Assembly (NCBI GenBank): GCA_001508335.1
Contig: LGFX01000010.1
Location: 1-60,540 of the forward strand
Reading direction: 5' to 3'
DNA: 60,540 nucleotides
Origin: a candidate division TA06 bacterium 32_111
GTDB taxonomy: Bacteria; Hydrothermota; 32-111
Each line of letters opens with the position of its first letter. The first letter of the stretch is position 1. Made by a program: the position numbers and the translations under genes. Of this stretch, positions 18,370 through 27,829 are shown piece after piece. The notes below the pieces were generated by a model that saw only the letters and a program-made list of their open reading frames with translations, was not told the origin of the DNA and did no database searches.

Positions 18370-19178
18370 ACAATATCGTTGCAGATCTACATATACATTC
18401 AACCTTTTCAGATGGAAAACTCTCTGTTGAAGAGATATGTAAACTTTTAAAAATGAAAGGAATAAAATATTTCTCAATAACTGATCATGATTCGATAAGA
18501 TCTTTCGAAGAAGGTAGAAAAAATTCAGAAAACTTAGGACTTGTATATTTCCCAGGTATTGAATTCTCAACGGTTCACCAAAAAAGACAGGTACATATTC
18601 TTTTTTATGGTAAAAATGTAGAAGGTATTACCAAAGAACTTGAAATTAGAAAAAATGACAGGTTTTTAAGGATACTGAAGATGGTTGAACTTCTCAAAGA
18701 TTTTAACATAAATATAGATAAAGAGGATCTTTTCTTTGAGGCTAAAGATTCTGAATCTATTGGAAGGCCACATCTTGCAAGGGTTATGGTGAAGAGGGGG
18801 TTCGTTTCAAGTTTAAAGGAAGCTTTTGAAAAATATATAGGTGATGACAAACCCTGTTATGTCCCAAAGAAAGAGTTTTCAGTCAGGGAAACCGTTGATA
18901 TGATCCACAAATATGAAGGTATAGCGGTTTTAGCACATCCTTACGAGAACAATGTAGTAGAGTTCATAGATGAGATTATAGGAATAGGTATAGATGGTAT
19001 TGAAGTTTTTTCCCCAAAAAATAATCAGTTCAATATAGATTTTCTTTATGATAAAGCATTCAAAAACTCTTTGATAGTGACAGGTGGTTCTGATTTTCAC
19101 GGTGATGGTGAATATCAGAAGTACGGCTTAAATGAATCGAATTTTGAACAGTTTTACAATCTTTGGAGGAATCTATGA
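18366..19178 (+). CDS. PHP-domain phosphoesterase (TrpH/YciV type)
   Basis: A 270-residue polymerase-and-histidinol-phosphatase-domain protein. Metal ligands appear in the four family blocks: DLHIHSTFSDG (H9, H11), ITDHDS, the middle RPHLAR and LAHPYEN, and GGSDFHGD near the C-terminus. Characterised relatives are 5'-3' exoribonucleases or 3',5'-nucleoside bisphosphate phosphatases. It is coupled by 4-nt overlaps with the ATPase before and apgM after. Confidence 0.88.
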   Translation: MNNIVADLHIHSTFSDGKLSVEEICKLLKMKGIKYFSITDHDSIRSFEEGRKNSENLGLVYFPGIEFSTVHQKRQVHILFYGKNVEGITKELEIRKNDRFLRILKMVELLKDFNINIDKEDLFFEAKDSESIGRPHLARVMVKRGFVSSLKEAFEKYIGDDKPCYVPKKEFSVRETVDMIHKYEGIAVLAHPYENNVVEFIDEIIGIGIDGIEVFSPKNNQFNIDFLYDKAFKNSLIVTGGSDFHGDGEYQKYGLNESNFEQFYNLWRNL

Positions 19179-20380
19179 ATATTGACCTTTTAAAAAGTTT
19201 GATACAGGTTAACGATAAAAAAATTTTACTTGTAATACTGGATGGTGTCGGTGGGATACCTGACAAGTCAAAGATGACTGAACTTGAGAAAGCGAACAAA
19301 AAAAATATGGATGAACTTGCCAGAAAGAATGATCTTGGATATATGGTTCCAGTTGATACGGGAATCACTCCGGGAAGTGGACCTGGTCATCTTGCGGTTT
19401 TTGGATATGAACCTACAGAGTATCCTATTGGAAGAGGGATACTTGAAGCTTTAGGTTTAAATATAGAAATAGATGATGAAAGTGTAACAGCGCGATGCAA
19501 TTTTGCAACAGTTGATTCAGAAGGGAAAATAGTTGATAGAAGGGCTGGAAGAATATCTTCCGAAGAGAATGTAAGGCTTGTAAAACTTTTGAATGAAAGT
19601 TTTAAAGATTTTCCAAAATACAGAGTTGAGTTTTATTCTGGAAAAGAACACAGGTTCGTTCTAATCATAAGAGGAATGAAAAGTGATGCATTCGTGAACG
19701 ATACGGACCCTCAAGTTGTTAACGAAAAACCTTTGGAAGCGAAACCTTTAAAGGGAGATAGTTCTGAGTGTGCAAAGATAATCAATGAGATTTTTGAGAG
19801 GAGTTTAAAAGTTTTAAAAAATGAAAAGAAAGCAAACTGTATTCTTTTTAGAGGAATTTCAAAAATGCCTTCAATAGAAACGTTCAAAGATAGGTACGGT
19901 TTAAAAGCAGCATGTATAGCCACATATCCTATGTATAAAGGTCTTGCATCTTTGGTTAAGATGGATATTCTAAAAACTGGAGAGAGTTTGGAAGATCAGG
20001 TAAACACTTTAAAAGAGAATTATAACGGTTACGATTTTTTCTTTTTCCATGTTAAAAAAACAGATTCCTATGGTGAGGATGGAAATTTTGAAAGTAAAGT
20101 TAAAGTGATTGAAGAGTTTGATAAAATTTTACCAGAGATACTCTCTTTAGGTTTTGAAGTTGTTGCGATTACTGCGGACCATTCAACTCCCTCAGTTATG
20201 AAAGCACATTCATACCATTATGTTCCACTACTTTTCATAAACAGTTACCCTCGCCCTGTAGATGTGAAAGGTTTTTCTGAAAGGGAATGTCTGAAAGGAT
20301 CAATAGGGAAAATATACTCAAAAGAGTTAATCACTCTAATGCTTGCCGCCTCTTCAAAATTGAAAAAGTTTGGGGCATGA
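19175..20380 (+). CDS. apgM: 2,3-bisphosphoglycerate-independent phosphoglycerate mutase, archaeal type
   Basis: A 401-residue member of the alkaline-phosphatase superfamily that interconverts 3- and 2-phosphoglycerate. The nucleophile/metal region VILDGVGG near residue 20, the block PGSGPGHLAVFGY, and the late TADHSTPSVMKAHSYH metal-binding segment place it in the ApgM family found in archaea and scattered bacteria. The ATG at 19175 follows GGAGGA; it overlaps the PHP stop by 4 nt. A glycolytic gene between PHP and era suggests a housekeeping segment of the operon. Confidence 0.95.
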   Translation: MNIDLLKSLIQVNDKKILLVILDGVGGIPDKSKMTELEKANKKNMDELARKNDLGYMVPVDTGITPGSGPGHLAVFGYEPTEYPIGRGILEALGLNIEIDDESVTARCNFATVDSEGKIVDRRAGRISSEENVRLVKLLNESFKDFPKYRVEFYSGKEHRFVLIIRGMKSDAFVNDTDPQVVNEKPLEAKPLKGDSSECAKIINEIFERSLKVLKNEKKANCILFRGISKMPSIETFKDRYGLKAACIATYPMYKGLASLVKMDILKTGESLEDQVNTLKENYNGYDFFFFHVKKTDSYGEDGNFESKVKVIEEFDKILPEILSLGFEVVAITADHSTPSVMKAHSYHYVPLLFINSYPRPVDVKGFSERECLKGSIGKIYSKELITLMLAASSKLKKFGA

Positions 20381-21249
20381 TGAAAAAGAGTGGATATGTC
20401 GCTATCATAGGGAAACCTAACACAGGGAAGTCTACACTTTTGAACAGAATTTTGAATGTTAATATTTCCGCTGTTAGCAAAAAAGCACAAACAACAAGAG
20501 CAGCAGTTTTGGGTATATTCAATGATGAAAACTCTCAGATAATATTTTATGATACTCCAGGAATAATCAAAAGCAAGAATCTAATGGAAGAAGAGATGAT
20601 GAAGGATATAGAAAAGGTTATACAATCATCGGATATAATAGTTTACATACATGATAATAAAAATTGGAAGGATGAGAGAATAAATTTTAAAGTGAGAAAG
20701 AATCTTTTTGAATTTGTCCTATTGAACAAGATAGATCTATTAAAGCAGGAAGAGGCGAATGAAATCATTGAAGAACTTGAAAAGAAATACTCGCTTCCTG
20801 TCATTCCAATTTCGGCTGCAACAGGATACAATATTGATAGGTTCATCGAAGAAATAAAATCACACCTTCCCCATAATGTTTTATTTTATCCTGATGACAT
20901 AGTAAGTGAAAAACCTGAAAGGTTTTTTGTTGCAGAGTTTATCAGACAGGTTGTTTTTGAGACTTATGGACAGGAGATCCCATACTCAACAGGTATTATA
21001 GTTGATGAGTTCAAAGAAAAAGTGGAAGGAAAAGATTACATAAAAGTTATACTTTTAGTTGAGAGGGAATCCCAGAAGAGAATACTGATCGGTGAAAATG
21101 GAAGAATGATAAAAAAGGTTGGTATAGAATCTAGAAAACTTATAGAGAATTTTCTTGAAAGAGAAGTATTTCTCGAACTTTTAGTTAAAGTTTCTCCAAA
21201 TTGGAAAAATAAGAAAAATATTGTAAAGAAAATGTGGGAACAGATATAG
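20377..21249 (+). CDS. era: Ribosome-assembly GTPase Era
   Basis: A 290-residue GTPase with P-loop GKPNTGKST (12-20), the G3 box DTPG, G4 box NKID and G5 box SAATGYN, followed by the C-terminal KH domain with LIGENGRMIKKVG. Era binds 16S rRNA near its 3' end during 30S assembly. The start is one of two consecutive ATGs overlapping the apgM stop; an apparently longer upstream frame lies entirely inside apgM and is not used. Era is the last gene before a strong hairpin. Confidence 0.95.
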   Translation: MMKKSGYVAIIGKPNTGKSTLLNRILNVNISAVSKKAQTTRAAVLGIFNDENSQIIFYDTPGIIKSKNLMEEEMMKDIEKVIQSSDIIVYIHDNKNWKDERINFKVRKNLFEFVLLNKIDLLKQEEANEIIEELEKKYSLPVIPISAATGYNIDRFIEEIKSHLPHNVLFYPDDIVSEKPERFFVAEFIRQVVFETYGQEIPYSTGIIVDEFKEKVEGKDYIKVILLVERESQKRILIGENGRMIKKVGIESRKLIENFLEREVFLELLVKVSPNWKNKKNIVKKMWEQI

Positions 21250-21280
21250 AGAGGTCTTTGCCTCTCTATATCCAATTTTT
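21243..21280 (+). terminator. Intrinsic terminator overlapping the era stop codon
   Basis: A perfect 12-bp stem (21243-21254 with 21261-21272) and a 6-base loop TCTTTG are followed by CAATTTTTT. The left arm contains the era stop codon. The convergent aminotransferase gene ends 10 bp further on, so the hairpin may serve both directions. Confidence 0.85.
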
Positions 21281-21281
21281 T

Positions 21282-22496
21282 CTATTTCACATACTCTGAG
21301 ATAACTTCACTGAGTCTCTTTACCCCTTCAACTATCTCTTCCTTCGTTGGATAAGAAAAGTTAACTCTGAAGGAGTTATGTTTTTGTCCATGAGCATAGA
21401 ATGCACTTCCTACAACGTAGGCAACATTTTTGTCTATAGCGAGTTTAAACATCTCATCACAATCGTATCCATCAGGTAGTGATACCCATAAAAAGAGTCC
21501 ACCTTCAGGTTTCGTCCATCTTATCCCTTTATCCTTAGGCATATATTTTTCAAGGGATTCTAACATCAGTTCATTCTTTTCTTTGTAAATAGAAATAGTT
21601 CTTTTAACTGTTTTTTTAAGAAGCCCTTTGTTCAAAAAAAGTGCTGCTATGAACTGGTTGAAAGGAGGAGTGCAAAGGTCTGTAGCCTGTTTTGCAACTA
21701 TGAATTTGTCAATTATCTCTTTTGGTGCAACAGCCCATCCCAATCTGAAGCCTGGAACGAAGATCTTACTGAAGGTAAATAGTGCTATTACCAGATTATT
21801 TTGATCAAGGGATAGTAGTGATGGTAAATTTTCCCCCCTATACCTTATCATCCTGTATGGTGAATCTTCAACCACCATTATCTTCTCCCTTAAAGCGATT
21901 TCAAGTAACTCTTTTCTTCTTTTTAGAGACATCGTGACACCTGCTGGGTTATGAAAATCTGGAATAACATAGATGAATTTTGGTTTTACATTTTCCTTTT
22001 TCAACCTCTTTATCGTTTCATCAAGGAGATCGGTTTTTATACCTTCCTCATCGAGTTCAACATCTACCATTTTAGCTCTATAACTGTTGAAAGCACTCAC
22101 AGCACCAAGATAGGTTGGAGATTCAACAATGCATGTATCCCCAGGATTAAGAAAGATTTTACCAACAAGATCGAGTCCCTGCTGGCTTGCAATCGTGATA
22201 CTTATCCTTTCCTCGTTTAAAGAGACATTTTCATTATCCTTCATCAATTTTATAAGTTCAGAAAGAAGCATTGGAAGACCTTCTGTTGCCCCATACTGCA
22301 AGGCTTTTGCTCCATACTTGTCGTAAACTTCCTGTGTTATATTTTTCAAATCTTCAACCGGGAAAGATTCTGTAGATGGAAGTCCTCCTGCAAAAGATAT
22401 TACACCTTCCTTCTGGGTTAACTTTAAAAGTTCCCTGATAACTGACCTTTTCATTGATTTAATGTTATCTGAAAAAAGTTCTTCATAGTTTATCAT
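21282..22496 (-). CDS. PLP-dependent aminotransferase, class I/II (2-aminoadipate aminotransferase-like)
   Basis: A 404-residue fold-type I aminotransferase. Key blocks are ISFAGGLPS near residue 35, LQYGATEGLP, VIPDFHNPAGVTMS, the PLP lysine in FTFSKIFVPGFRLGW, and the C-terminal RVNFSYPTKEEI with the carboxylate-binding arginine. This pattern matches the LysN/ARO8-type and MocR-like aminotransferases of broad specificity (2-aminoadipate, aromatic or branched-chain amino acids). It is monocistronic with its own promoter and AAAGGAG site. The exact substrate cannot be assigned. Confidence 0.9.
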   Translation of the reverse strand: MINYEELFSDNIKSMKRSVIRELLKLTQKEGVISFAGGLPSTESFPVEDLKNITQEVYDKYGAKALQYGATEGLPMLLSELIKLMKDNENVSLNEERISITIASQQGLDLVGKIFLNPGDTCIVESPTYLGAVSAFNSYRAKMVDVELDEEGIKTDLLDETIKRLKKENVKPKFIYVIPDFHNPAGVTMSLKRRKELLEIALREKIMVVEDSPYRMIRYRGENLPSLLSLDQNNLVIALFTFSKIFVPGFRLGWAVAPKEIIDKFIVAKQATDLCTPPFNQFIAALFLNKGLLKKTVKRTISIYKEKNELMLESLEKYMPKDKGIRWTKPEGGLFLWVSLPDGYDCDEMFKLAIDKNVAYVVGSAFYAHGQKHNSFRVNFSYPTKEEIVEGVKRLSEVISEYVK

Positions 22497-22521
22497 AAAA
22501 ACTCCTTTGTTATGTTTAATA

Positions 22522-22550
22522 ATTTTATATCACTTTTTCTTAAATATCAA
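22522..22550 (-). promoter_or_regulatory. Sigma-70-like promoter of the aminotransferase gene
   Basis: Minus strand TTGATA (22545-22550), a 17-bp spacer and TAAAAT (22522-22527). A leader of about 20 nt with AAAGGAG follows. Confidence 0.6.
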
Positions 22551-22553
22551 CCA

Positions 22554-23867
22554 TTATTTAATATATTTCTCTAATGAATCATACAATATTTCAGAAATTA
22601 TTTCAAAACCCTTTAAGTTGTTGTGACAATCATCTATAAAGTAGGATTCTTTATCTTCGAGTCTGTTAAATACATTTTCAAAATCTATAAGGGGGATATT
22701 TTGATTTTTAGAGATATCTCTTAAAATATCATTATAAATGGAAACATTTTTTCTAAAATCTTTTTCACTTTTTAAAAATCTTATGTTGTAAGGTCTTGTC
22801 AGAAGTATAAGTTTTATTCCATTTTTGTTGCAGATTTTTACAAATTCAAGAATATTTTTTCTATAATCTTCGATTGATACCCTTTCAAGGTCATCAAATC
22901 CCTTTTTCGAAGTTAAATTAATATTTTGTGATACTATAAATTTTACCGTATAATAATTTTTAAATATATCATAAAATTTTAGTAAGAAAATCGGAATTTT
23001 CCTCTCTTTATCGTATCCATAAAAAAATGTTGAAGGATCGTTCCACCCAAAAGAAAGAAAAAGGATATCCGGAGAGAATTTTAGTATATAGTACTTAAAC
23101 CTTAAAAGCCCCTGATATGAAGTATAGCCAGTAACACCCGCGTTAATTACTTTAACATTATTTTTATTATCTTTTTCAAACTTCTTTTGGAGAAGGAATG
23201 GATATGAATGTAAATCTTCTCCTTCTGTGTTAGAATCACCTAAAAAAAATATCCTTATTTCCCCCTCTTCCTTTTTTATTTCTTTCAATTCACCTTTAAA
23301 ACCAAATTTATTGTAAGGGTATTCTCCCTTCTTCGGTTCCCAGAAATATATAGGATGAAAAACAAGATGGGAATTCTCTGAAACTTTTATCAAAAGGTCA
23401 ATATCGTTTGTTAAATATTTTTTATCTAAACTTTTAAATCTCTCATTTATCAAAGAAACATCCTCTATATCATCGGAAACTTTTAAAGTGTAAATTGGCG
23501 AGTAGAGTTTCACCTTATCGAATTGAAGTAACCAGAAAAAAATGAATTCTAATAATCCACAAAGAATTATTATGGTTGATATTATTTGTAATGTATAAAA
23601 AAGATAAGACCTACTAAAAATTTTTGTAAAGATAATTTCTATTTTTGTAGAATTAAAAAAGATGAAAGTTGAAAATATCAGGATTAAAAATAGAAAAAAT
23701 GAGTTTAAAAAATTGTTTGTAAAAGGATTTATAAGGTATCTTGAAAAAAATAAAACTATCAAAAATACGCTTGTTGATAATTTGTAAATTTTCCTTTTGA
23801 GTTTTGTAAAAATAAAAGAAAACAAAAGTAAATATATTAGAGATAATGTTTCAAAAACAAAAAACAT
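22554..23867 (-). CDS. Membrane-anchored SGNH/GDSL hydrolase family protein
   Basis: A 437-residue protein. The first 120 residues form three or four membrane helices. The rest is an SGNH hydrolase domain: block I IFFLGDSNTEGED with the nucleophile serine, block III FGWND, and block V with the catalytic Asp/His pair in IDDCHNNLKGFE close to the C-terminus. Such proteins are esterases or O-acetyltransferase partners acting on envelope glycans; the substrate is unknown. It has a leaderless-type promoter and no ribosome-binding site. Confidence 0.82.
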   Translation of the reverse strand: MFFVFETLSLIYLLLFSFIFTKLKRKIYKLSTSVFLIVLFFSRYLINPFTNNFLNSFFLFLILIFSTFIFFNSTKIEIIFTKIFSRSYLFYTLQIISTIIILCGLLEFIFFWLLQFDKVKLYSPIYTLKVSDDIEDVSLINERFKSLDKKYLTNDIDLLIKVSENSHLVFHPIYFWEPKKGEYPYNKFGFKGELKEIKKEEGEIRIFFLGDSNTEGEDLHSYPFLLQKKFEKDNKNNVKVINAGVTGYTSYQGLLRFKYYILKFSPDILFLSFGWNDPSTFFYGYDKERKIPIFLLKFYDIFKNYYTVKFIVSQNINLTSKKGFDDLERVSIEDYRKNILEFVKICNKNGIKLILLTRPYNIRFLKSEKDFRKNVSIYNDILRDISKNQNIPLIDFENVFNRLEDKESYFIDDCHNNLKGFEIISEILYDSLEKYIK

Positions 23868-23873
23868 AATTTT

Positions 23874-23902
23874 ATTATATTCTTTTTCTTCTAAAAAATC
23901 AA
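23874..23902 (-). promoter_or_regulatory. Sigma-70-like promoter, leaderless type (SGNH gene)
   Basis: Minus strand TTGATT (23897-23902), a 17-bp spacer, TATAAT (23874-23879), six bases, then the ATG at 23867. Confidence 0.7.
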
Positions 23903-23907
23903 ACAGA

Positions 23908-23935
23908 TTGAAAAAATTTTTTATAAGAATAAAAT
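23908..23935 (+). promoter_or_regulatory. Sigma-70-like promoter, leaderless type (archease-RtcB)
   Basis: TTGAAA (23908-23913), a 16-bp spacer, TAAAAT (23930-23935), six bases, then the ATG at 23942. It is divergent from the SGNH promoter; the two -35 boxes are 5 bp apart. Confidence 0.65.
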
Positions 23936-23941
23936 ATAAAT

Positions 23942-24364
23942 ATGGAGTACAGATTACTCGATGATACAGGTGATTTAGGGATAGAAGTTAAGGGAGAAGA
24001 TTTTTCAAAACTTTTTGAAAATTTAGGAAATTCTATATATGATATTATGTTAAAGAGGGAAGATGTTTTTATATCAAAAATTGAAAGAGATACTCTTAAA
24101 GAAGATTCTTTAGAGGATCTTTTAATAAAATTTTCAAATATGATTATCTACAAATTGGAATGTAAAAGATTTGTTGGGAAAATTGTAAAGGCTGATTTTA
24201 AAAAAAGTAAAAAATTTTTTGTTGTAGATTACAAAATTTTTGGAGAGAGATTTGTTCCTTCGAGACATTTTATAAAGAATGTTTTTAAAGCGGCAACTTA
24301 CCATAATTTTGAAATGGTTGAAGATGAAAAATATAAAAAAGTGAAGATCTACTTTGACCTATGA
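23942..24364 (+). CDS. Archease, RtcB RNA-ligase activator
   Basis: A 140-residue archease. The metal-binding acids cluster in YRLLDDTGDLGIEV near residue 7, and the family ends with the D-rich strand VKIYFDL. Archease speeds guanylylation and turnover of the RNA ligase RtcB and broadens its NTP use. The gene overlaps rtcB by 4 nt, so the two are translated together. Confidence 0.93.
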   Translation: MEYRLLDDTGDLGIEVKGEDFSKLFENLGNSIYDIMLKREDVFISKIERDTLKEDSLEDLLIKFSNMIIYKLECKRFVGKIVKADFKKSKKFFVVDYKIFGERFVPSRHFIKNVFKAATYHNFEMVEDEKYKKVKIYFDL

Positions 24365-25809
24365 GCTACAAAGAATTTTTAAAAAGAGTTGATGAGAACA
24401 AAGTTGTAATCCCAAAAGGTTCTTTTGAAGGGATGAGGGTTGATTGTGAAATTTTTTTAAACAGAGAGATCGAGAAATATCTTGAAGAGGATTCTGTTAA
24501 GCAACTCGTAAATGTATCTAAGTTGCCCGGAATAGTCAAAAAAAGTTTAGCAATGCCTGACATACATTCAGGATACGGTTTTCCGATAGGTGGAGTTGCA
24601 GCGTTCGATTTGAAAAATGGAATAATCTCTCCAGGGGGAGTTGGCTACGATATAAATTGTGGAGTTAGATGTATAGTAACAGATTTAAAAAGAAATGATT
24701 TAAAAAAATGTATCAAAGAACTACTCACAAAAATTTTTCTTGAAGTACCTTCAGGAATTGGTAGCGAAGGTAGTCTAAGGTTGAAAAAAAACGATCTAAA
24801 AAGAATAGTTTTGAAAGGTGCTTTTTGGGCTGTTGAAAACGGTTTTGGAGATGATAGAGATCTTGAAAGTATAGAATCCAATGGATGTTTGAAGGGCGGA
24901 GATTTCGAATGTATAAGTGAAGAGGCTATAGAAAGAGGTATTTCTCAGCAAGGGACACTTGGTAGCGGGAACCATTTTCTTGAGATAGACTATGTTTCAG
25001 AAATTTTTGATGCTGATATTGCTAAGAAGTTTGAACTTTTCGAAAATCAGATCGTTATAATGTTACATACAGGTTCGAGAGGTTTTGGACATCAGATATG
25101 TTCAGATTATGTTTCACTTTTCCAAAAAGATTTGAGAAAAAAAGGGATCCCTTTGCCTGATAAACAACTCGTTTACTCCTATTTCAATTCTGATTTGGGA
25201 AGGAGATACTATAAAGCTATGGCTGGGGCAGCTAACTATGCCTTCTGTAACAGGGAGATTATAGGTTACATGATAAAGAAAACTATTCTAAAATTTTTCA
25301 AAGTGTCCCAAAATGATTTAAAAATTGAACTTTTATACGATATAGCTCACAATATAGCAAAGATAGAAGAGTATGAAATAGATGGTAAAAAGGGAAAATT
25401 GATAGTACACAGAAAAGGTGCTACAAGATCTTTTCCAAAAGGGCATCCAGAACTTAAAGGTATTTTTAAAGAAACGGGACAACCTGTTTTAATCCCTGGA
25501 GATATGCTTTCTGGAGGATATATACTTGTCGGAGGTGAAAGGAGTGTTGAGGAAACTTTCTCTTCAACATGTCATGGTGCCGGTAGGACTCTTTCAAGAA
25601 AAGAGGCGGTAAGATTCTCCAAAAGAGTCAATGTATTCGATAAGATAAAAGAAAGTGGAGTTTTTGTCCTTTCGCAGAGTAACAGAACTATAGTTGAAGA
25701 GATCCCTCAAGCGTACAAGAATGTTGATGATGTTGTAAAAACTGTTAGGGATGCTAAACTATCTTTCCCTGTGGCAAAACTTTTACCTATTGGTGTTATT
25801 AAAGGTTAA
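24361..25809 (+). CDS. rtcB: RNA-splicing ligase RtcB
   Basis: A 482-residue RtcB that joins RNA 2',3'-cyclic phosphate ends to 5'-OH ends with GTP and Mn2+. Manganese and guanylate-site motifs are intact: GGVGYDINCGVRC, GTLGSGNHFLEID, MLHTGSRGFGHQI, and the C-terminal CHGAGRTLSRKEA plus YKNVDDVV. No tRNA intron or RtcA/RtcR partner is visible here, which suggests an RNA-repair role. Confidence 0.96.
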   Translation: MSYKEFLKRVDENKVVIPKGSFEGMRVDCEIFLNREIEKYLEEDSVKQLVNVSKLPGIVKKSLAMPDIHSGYGFPIGGVAAFDLKNGIISPGGVGYDINCGVRCIVTDLKRNDLKKCIKELLTKIFLEVPSGIGSEGSLRLKKNDLKRIVLKGAFWAVENGFGDDRDLESIESNGCLKGGDFECISEEAIERGISQQGTLGSGNHFLEIDYVSEIFDADIAKKFELFENQIVIMLHTGSRGFGHQICSDYVSLFQKDLRKKGIPLPDKQLVYSYFNSDLGRRYYKAMAGAANYAFCNREIIGYMIKKTILKFFKVSQNDLKIELLYDIAHNIAKIEEYEIDGKKGKLIVHRKGATRSFPKGHPELKGIFKETGQPVLIPGDMLSGGYILVGGERSVEETFSSTCHGAGRTLSRKEAVRFSKRVNVFDKIKESGVFVLSQSNRTIVEEIPQAYKNVDDVVKTVRDAKLSFPVAKLLPIGVIKG

Positions 25810-25813
25810 TTTA

Positions 25814-25841
25814 TTGACATAATCTTTTTTTTTGATATTAT
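25814..25841 (+). promoter_or_regulatory. Sigma-70-like promoter of the decarboxylase operon
   Basis: TTGACA (25814-25819), a 16-bp spacer and TATTAT (25836-25841), then a leader of about 28 nt with AAAGGAG at 25864-25870. Confidence 0.65.
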
Positions 25842-25875
25842 TAAGTTTTAATTCGTAAATTTGAAAGGAGTTAAA

Positions 25876-27426
25876 ATGACTCTTGAAGAAAAATTACTTA
25901 ACCTTAAACATAAAAGGGAAAAAGCTCTTCTTGGTGGTGGAGAATCAAGGATTAAAAGACAACACGAAAAAGGGAAACTGACAGCAAGGGAAAGGATCGA
26001 CCTTTTGCTTGATGAAGGATCTTTCGAAGAGTTTGACATGTTCGTTGAACACAGATGTACAAATTTTGGAATCGATAAAACAAAAATTTTAGGTGATGGT
26101 GTTGTTACAGGTTATGGAACTATCGACGGTAGACCGGTTTTCGTTTTCTCACAGGATTTTACGGTATTTGGTGGTTCTCTGTCTGAAACCTTTGCTGAAA
26201 AAATTTGCAAGATCATGGATATGGCAGCAAAAAATGGTGTCCCGGTTATTGGTCTTAACGACTCTGGTGGTGCAAGGATACAGGAGGGGATAGAATCTCT
26301 TGCAGGTTATGCGGAAATATTTTTAAGAAATGTTATGTACTCTGGAGTTGTACCACAGATTTCAGCTATTATGGGACCGTGCGCGGGTGGTGCAGTTTAC
26401 TCTCCAGCAATAACAGATTTTATCTTCATGGTCAAAAAAACTTCATATATGTTTTTGACTGGTCCAAAAGTTGTTAAAACCGTTACAAATGAGGATGTTG
26501 ATGAAGAATCTTTAGGTGGTGCTTCAATACACTCGACGAAATCTGGTGTCGCACATTTTGTTTTCGATTCCGATGAAGAAGTTTTAAAGAATGTGAGAAA
26601 ACTCTTTTCTTTTCTTCCGTTAAATAATAAAGAGAATCCCCCTGTAATTAAAAATGATGATCCTGTAAACAGAGAGGATGTCAGGTTGAACAGTATTGTT
26701 CCAGATAATCCGAATAAACCTTACGATATAAAAGAGATAATAAAAATAATAGTTGATAACGAAGATTTCTTTGAAGTTCAGCCTTACTTTGCAACAAACA
26801 TTGTTATAGGTTTTGCCAGGTTTAATGGAAGACCTGTAGGGATTGTTGCCAACCAGCCAAAATCACTTGCAGGTGTTCTCGACATAAATGCATCTGAAAA
26901 AGGCGCAAGGTTTGTAAGATTCTGTGATGCTTTCAACATACCTCTTGTTATACTTGAGGATGTTCCAGGATTTTTACCCGGTACACAACAGGAGTATGGT
27001 GGAGTAATTAAAAGCGGAGCAAAACTTTTGTACGCTTTTGCAGAGGCTACAGTTCCTAAGATTACAGTTATTTTAAGGAAGGCTTATGGAGGGGCTTACT
27101 GTGTTATGTCATCGAAACACATAAGAGGTGATATAAATTACGCCTGGCCAACTGCTGAAATTGCTGTTATGGGTCCAAAGGGTGCAGTGGAAATCATCTT
27201 TGCTAAAGAGATAATGAAGGCTGAAAATAAAGAAGAAGCTGAAGCAAAATTTGAAGAGGAGTATAGGGAGAAGTTTGCTAACCCTTATTCAGCTGCTGTT
27301 AGAGGTTATATCGAGGATGTTATAGAACCAAAAACTACGAGGTTCAGAATAATAAGGGCTTTAGAACTCTGTAAAAACAAGATGGATACAAATCCACCAA
27401 GGAAACATGGAAACATACCTTTATAA
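25876..27426 (+). CDS. mmdA: Methylmalonyl-CoA decarboxylase alpha subunit / acyl-CoA carboxyltransferase
   Basis: A 516-residue carboxyltransferase of the crotonase-like PCC-beta/MmdA family. The ATG at 25876 is selected by AAAGGAG; the upstream TTG is not needed. Conserved blocks are [16 protein letters not shown] at the N-terminus, the oxyanion-hole [13 protein letters not shown] and [12 protein letters not shown] in the first half, and [17 protein letters not shown] and [14 protein letters not shown] in the second. In the sodium-pump enzyme it moves CO2 from methylmalonyl-CoA to biotin. The following gamma-, biotin- and beta-type genes point to the decarboxylase role rather than a carboxylase. 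Glutaconyl-CoA is an alternative substrate. Confidence 0.9.
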   Translation: MTLEEKLLNLKHKREKALLGGGESRIKRQHEKGKLTARERIDLLLDEGSFEEFDMFVEHRCTNFGIDKTKILGDGVVTGYGTIDGRPVFVFSQDFTVFGGSLSETFAEKICKIMDMAAKNGVPVIGLNDSGGARIQEGIESLAGYAEIFLRNVMYSGVVPQISAIMGPCAGGAVYSPAITDFIFMVKKTSYMFLTGPKVVKTVTNEDVDEESLGGASIHSTKSGVAHFVFDSDEEVLKNVRKLFSFLPLNNKENPPVIKNDDPVNREDVRLNSIVPDNPNKPYDIKEIIKIIVDNEDFFEVQPYFATNIVIGFARFNGRPVGIVANQPKSLAGVLDINASEKGARFVRFCDAFNIPLVILEDVPGFLPGTQQEYGGVIKSGAKLLYAFAEATVPKITVILRKAYGGAYCVMSSKHIRGDINYAWPTAEIAVMGPKGAVEIIFAKEIMKAENKEEAEAKFEEEYREKFANPYSAAVRGYIEDVIEPKTTRFRIIRALELCKNKMDTNPPRKHGNIPL

Positions 27427-27430
27427 TATT

Positions 27431-27829
27431 ATGAAAAGAAAAAAGTTAAAATTCATCCTAACTCTTTTTGTTCTCTTTTTGAATATTCTCATATTTTCTT
27501 CAGAAGGTAACTACAATCTTAATCCTTACTTTTTACCTGTTGTTGGAATTGTTGCGGTATTTTTGGGGCTCGTTCTTATGCAGGTATTTATAAATTTTTT
27601 AAAAATATTTTTGAATCCCCCGCAGAAAGGTGATAAGGATAAAAATGTTGAAGATTATAATAAAAGTATTCTTGAAAAAAAGGAACTCGGTGAGGAGGAA
27701 CTTATAGCGATTACAACAGCCTTGATACTTGAATATAAACTTCATCATTCATTATCGAAAGATAGATTAACAATAAAATGGGAGGATAAACCCCCATATT
27801 GGTTTTATGCAAGGAGTAAAAATGGGTGA
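27431..27829 (+). CDS. mmdD: Sodium-pump decarboxylase small membrane subunit (delta/OadG-like)
   Basis: A 132-residue protein with an N-terminal hydrophobic segment, a central membrane helix in GIVAVFLGLVLMQVFINFLK, and a charged cytoplasmic tail ending in a WYARS-like segment (PYWFYARSKN). It matches the OadG/MmdD family, which holds the carboxyltransferase and biotin protein to the membrane beta subunit. The start at 27431 places the hydrophobic segment first; an ATG at 27407 inside mmdA, with AAGGA just upstream, is an alternative adding 8 residues. It overlaps the biotin-carrier gene by 8 nt. Confidence 0.75.
   Translation: MKRKKLKFILTLFVLFLNILIFSSEGNYNLNPYFLPVVGIVAVFLGLVLMQVFINFLKIFLNPPQKGDKDKNVEDYNKSILEKKELGEEELIAITTALILEYKLHHSLSKDRLTIKWEDKPPYWFYARSKNG

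Noticed and set aside
20287-20376. N-terminal extension of Era
   Set aside because: The extension lies inside apgM and the ATG at 20377 gives the normal Era length and a stop-start overlap.
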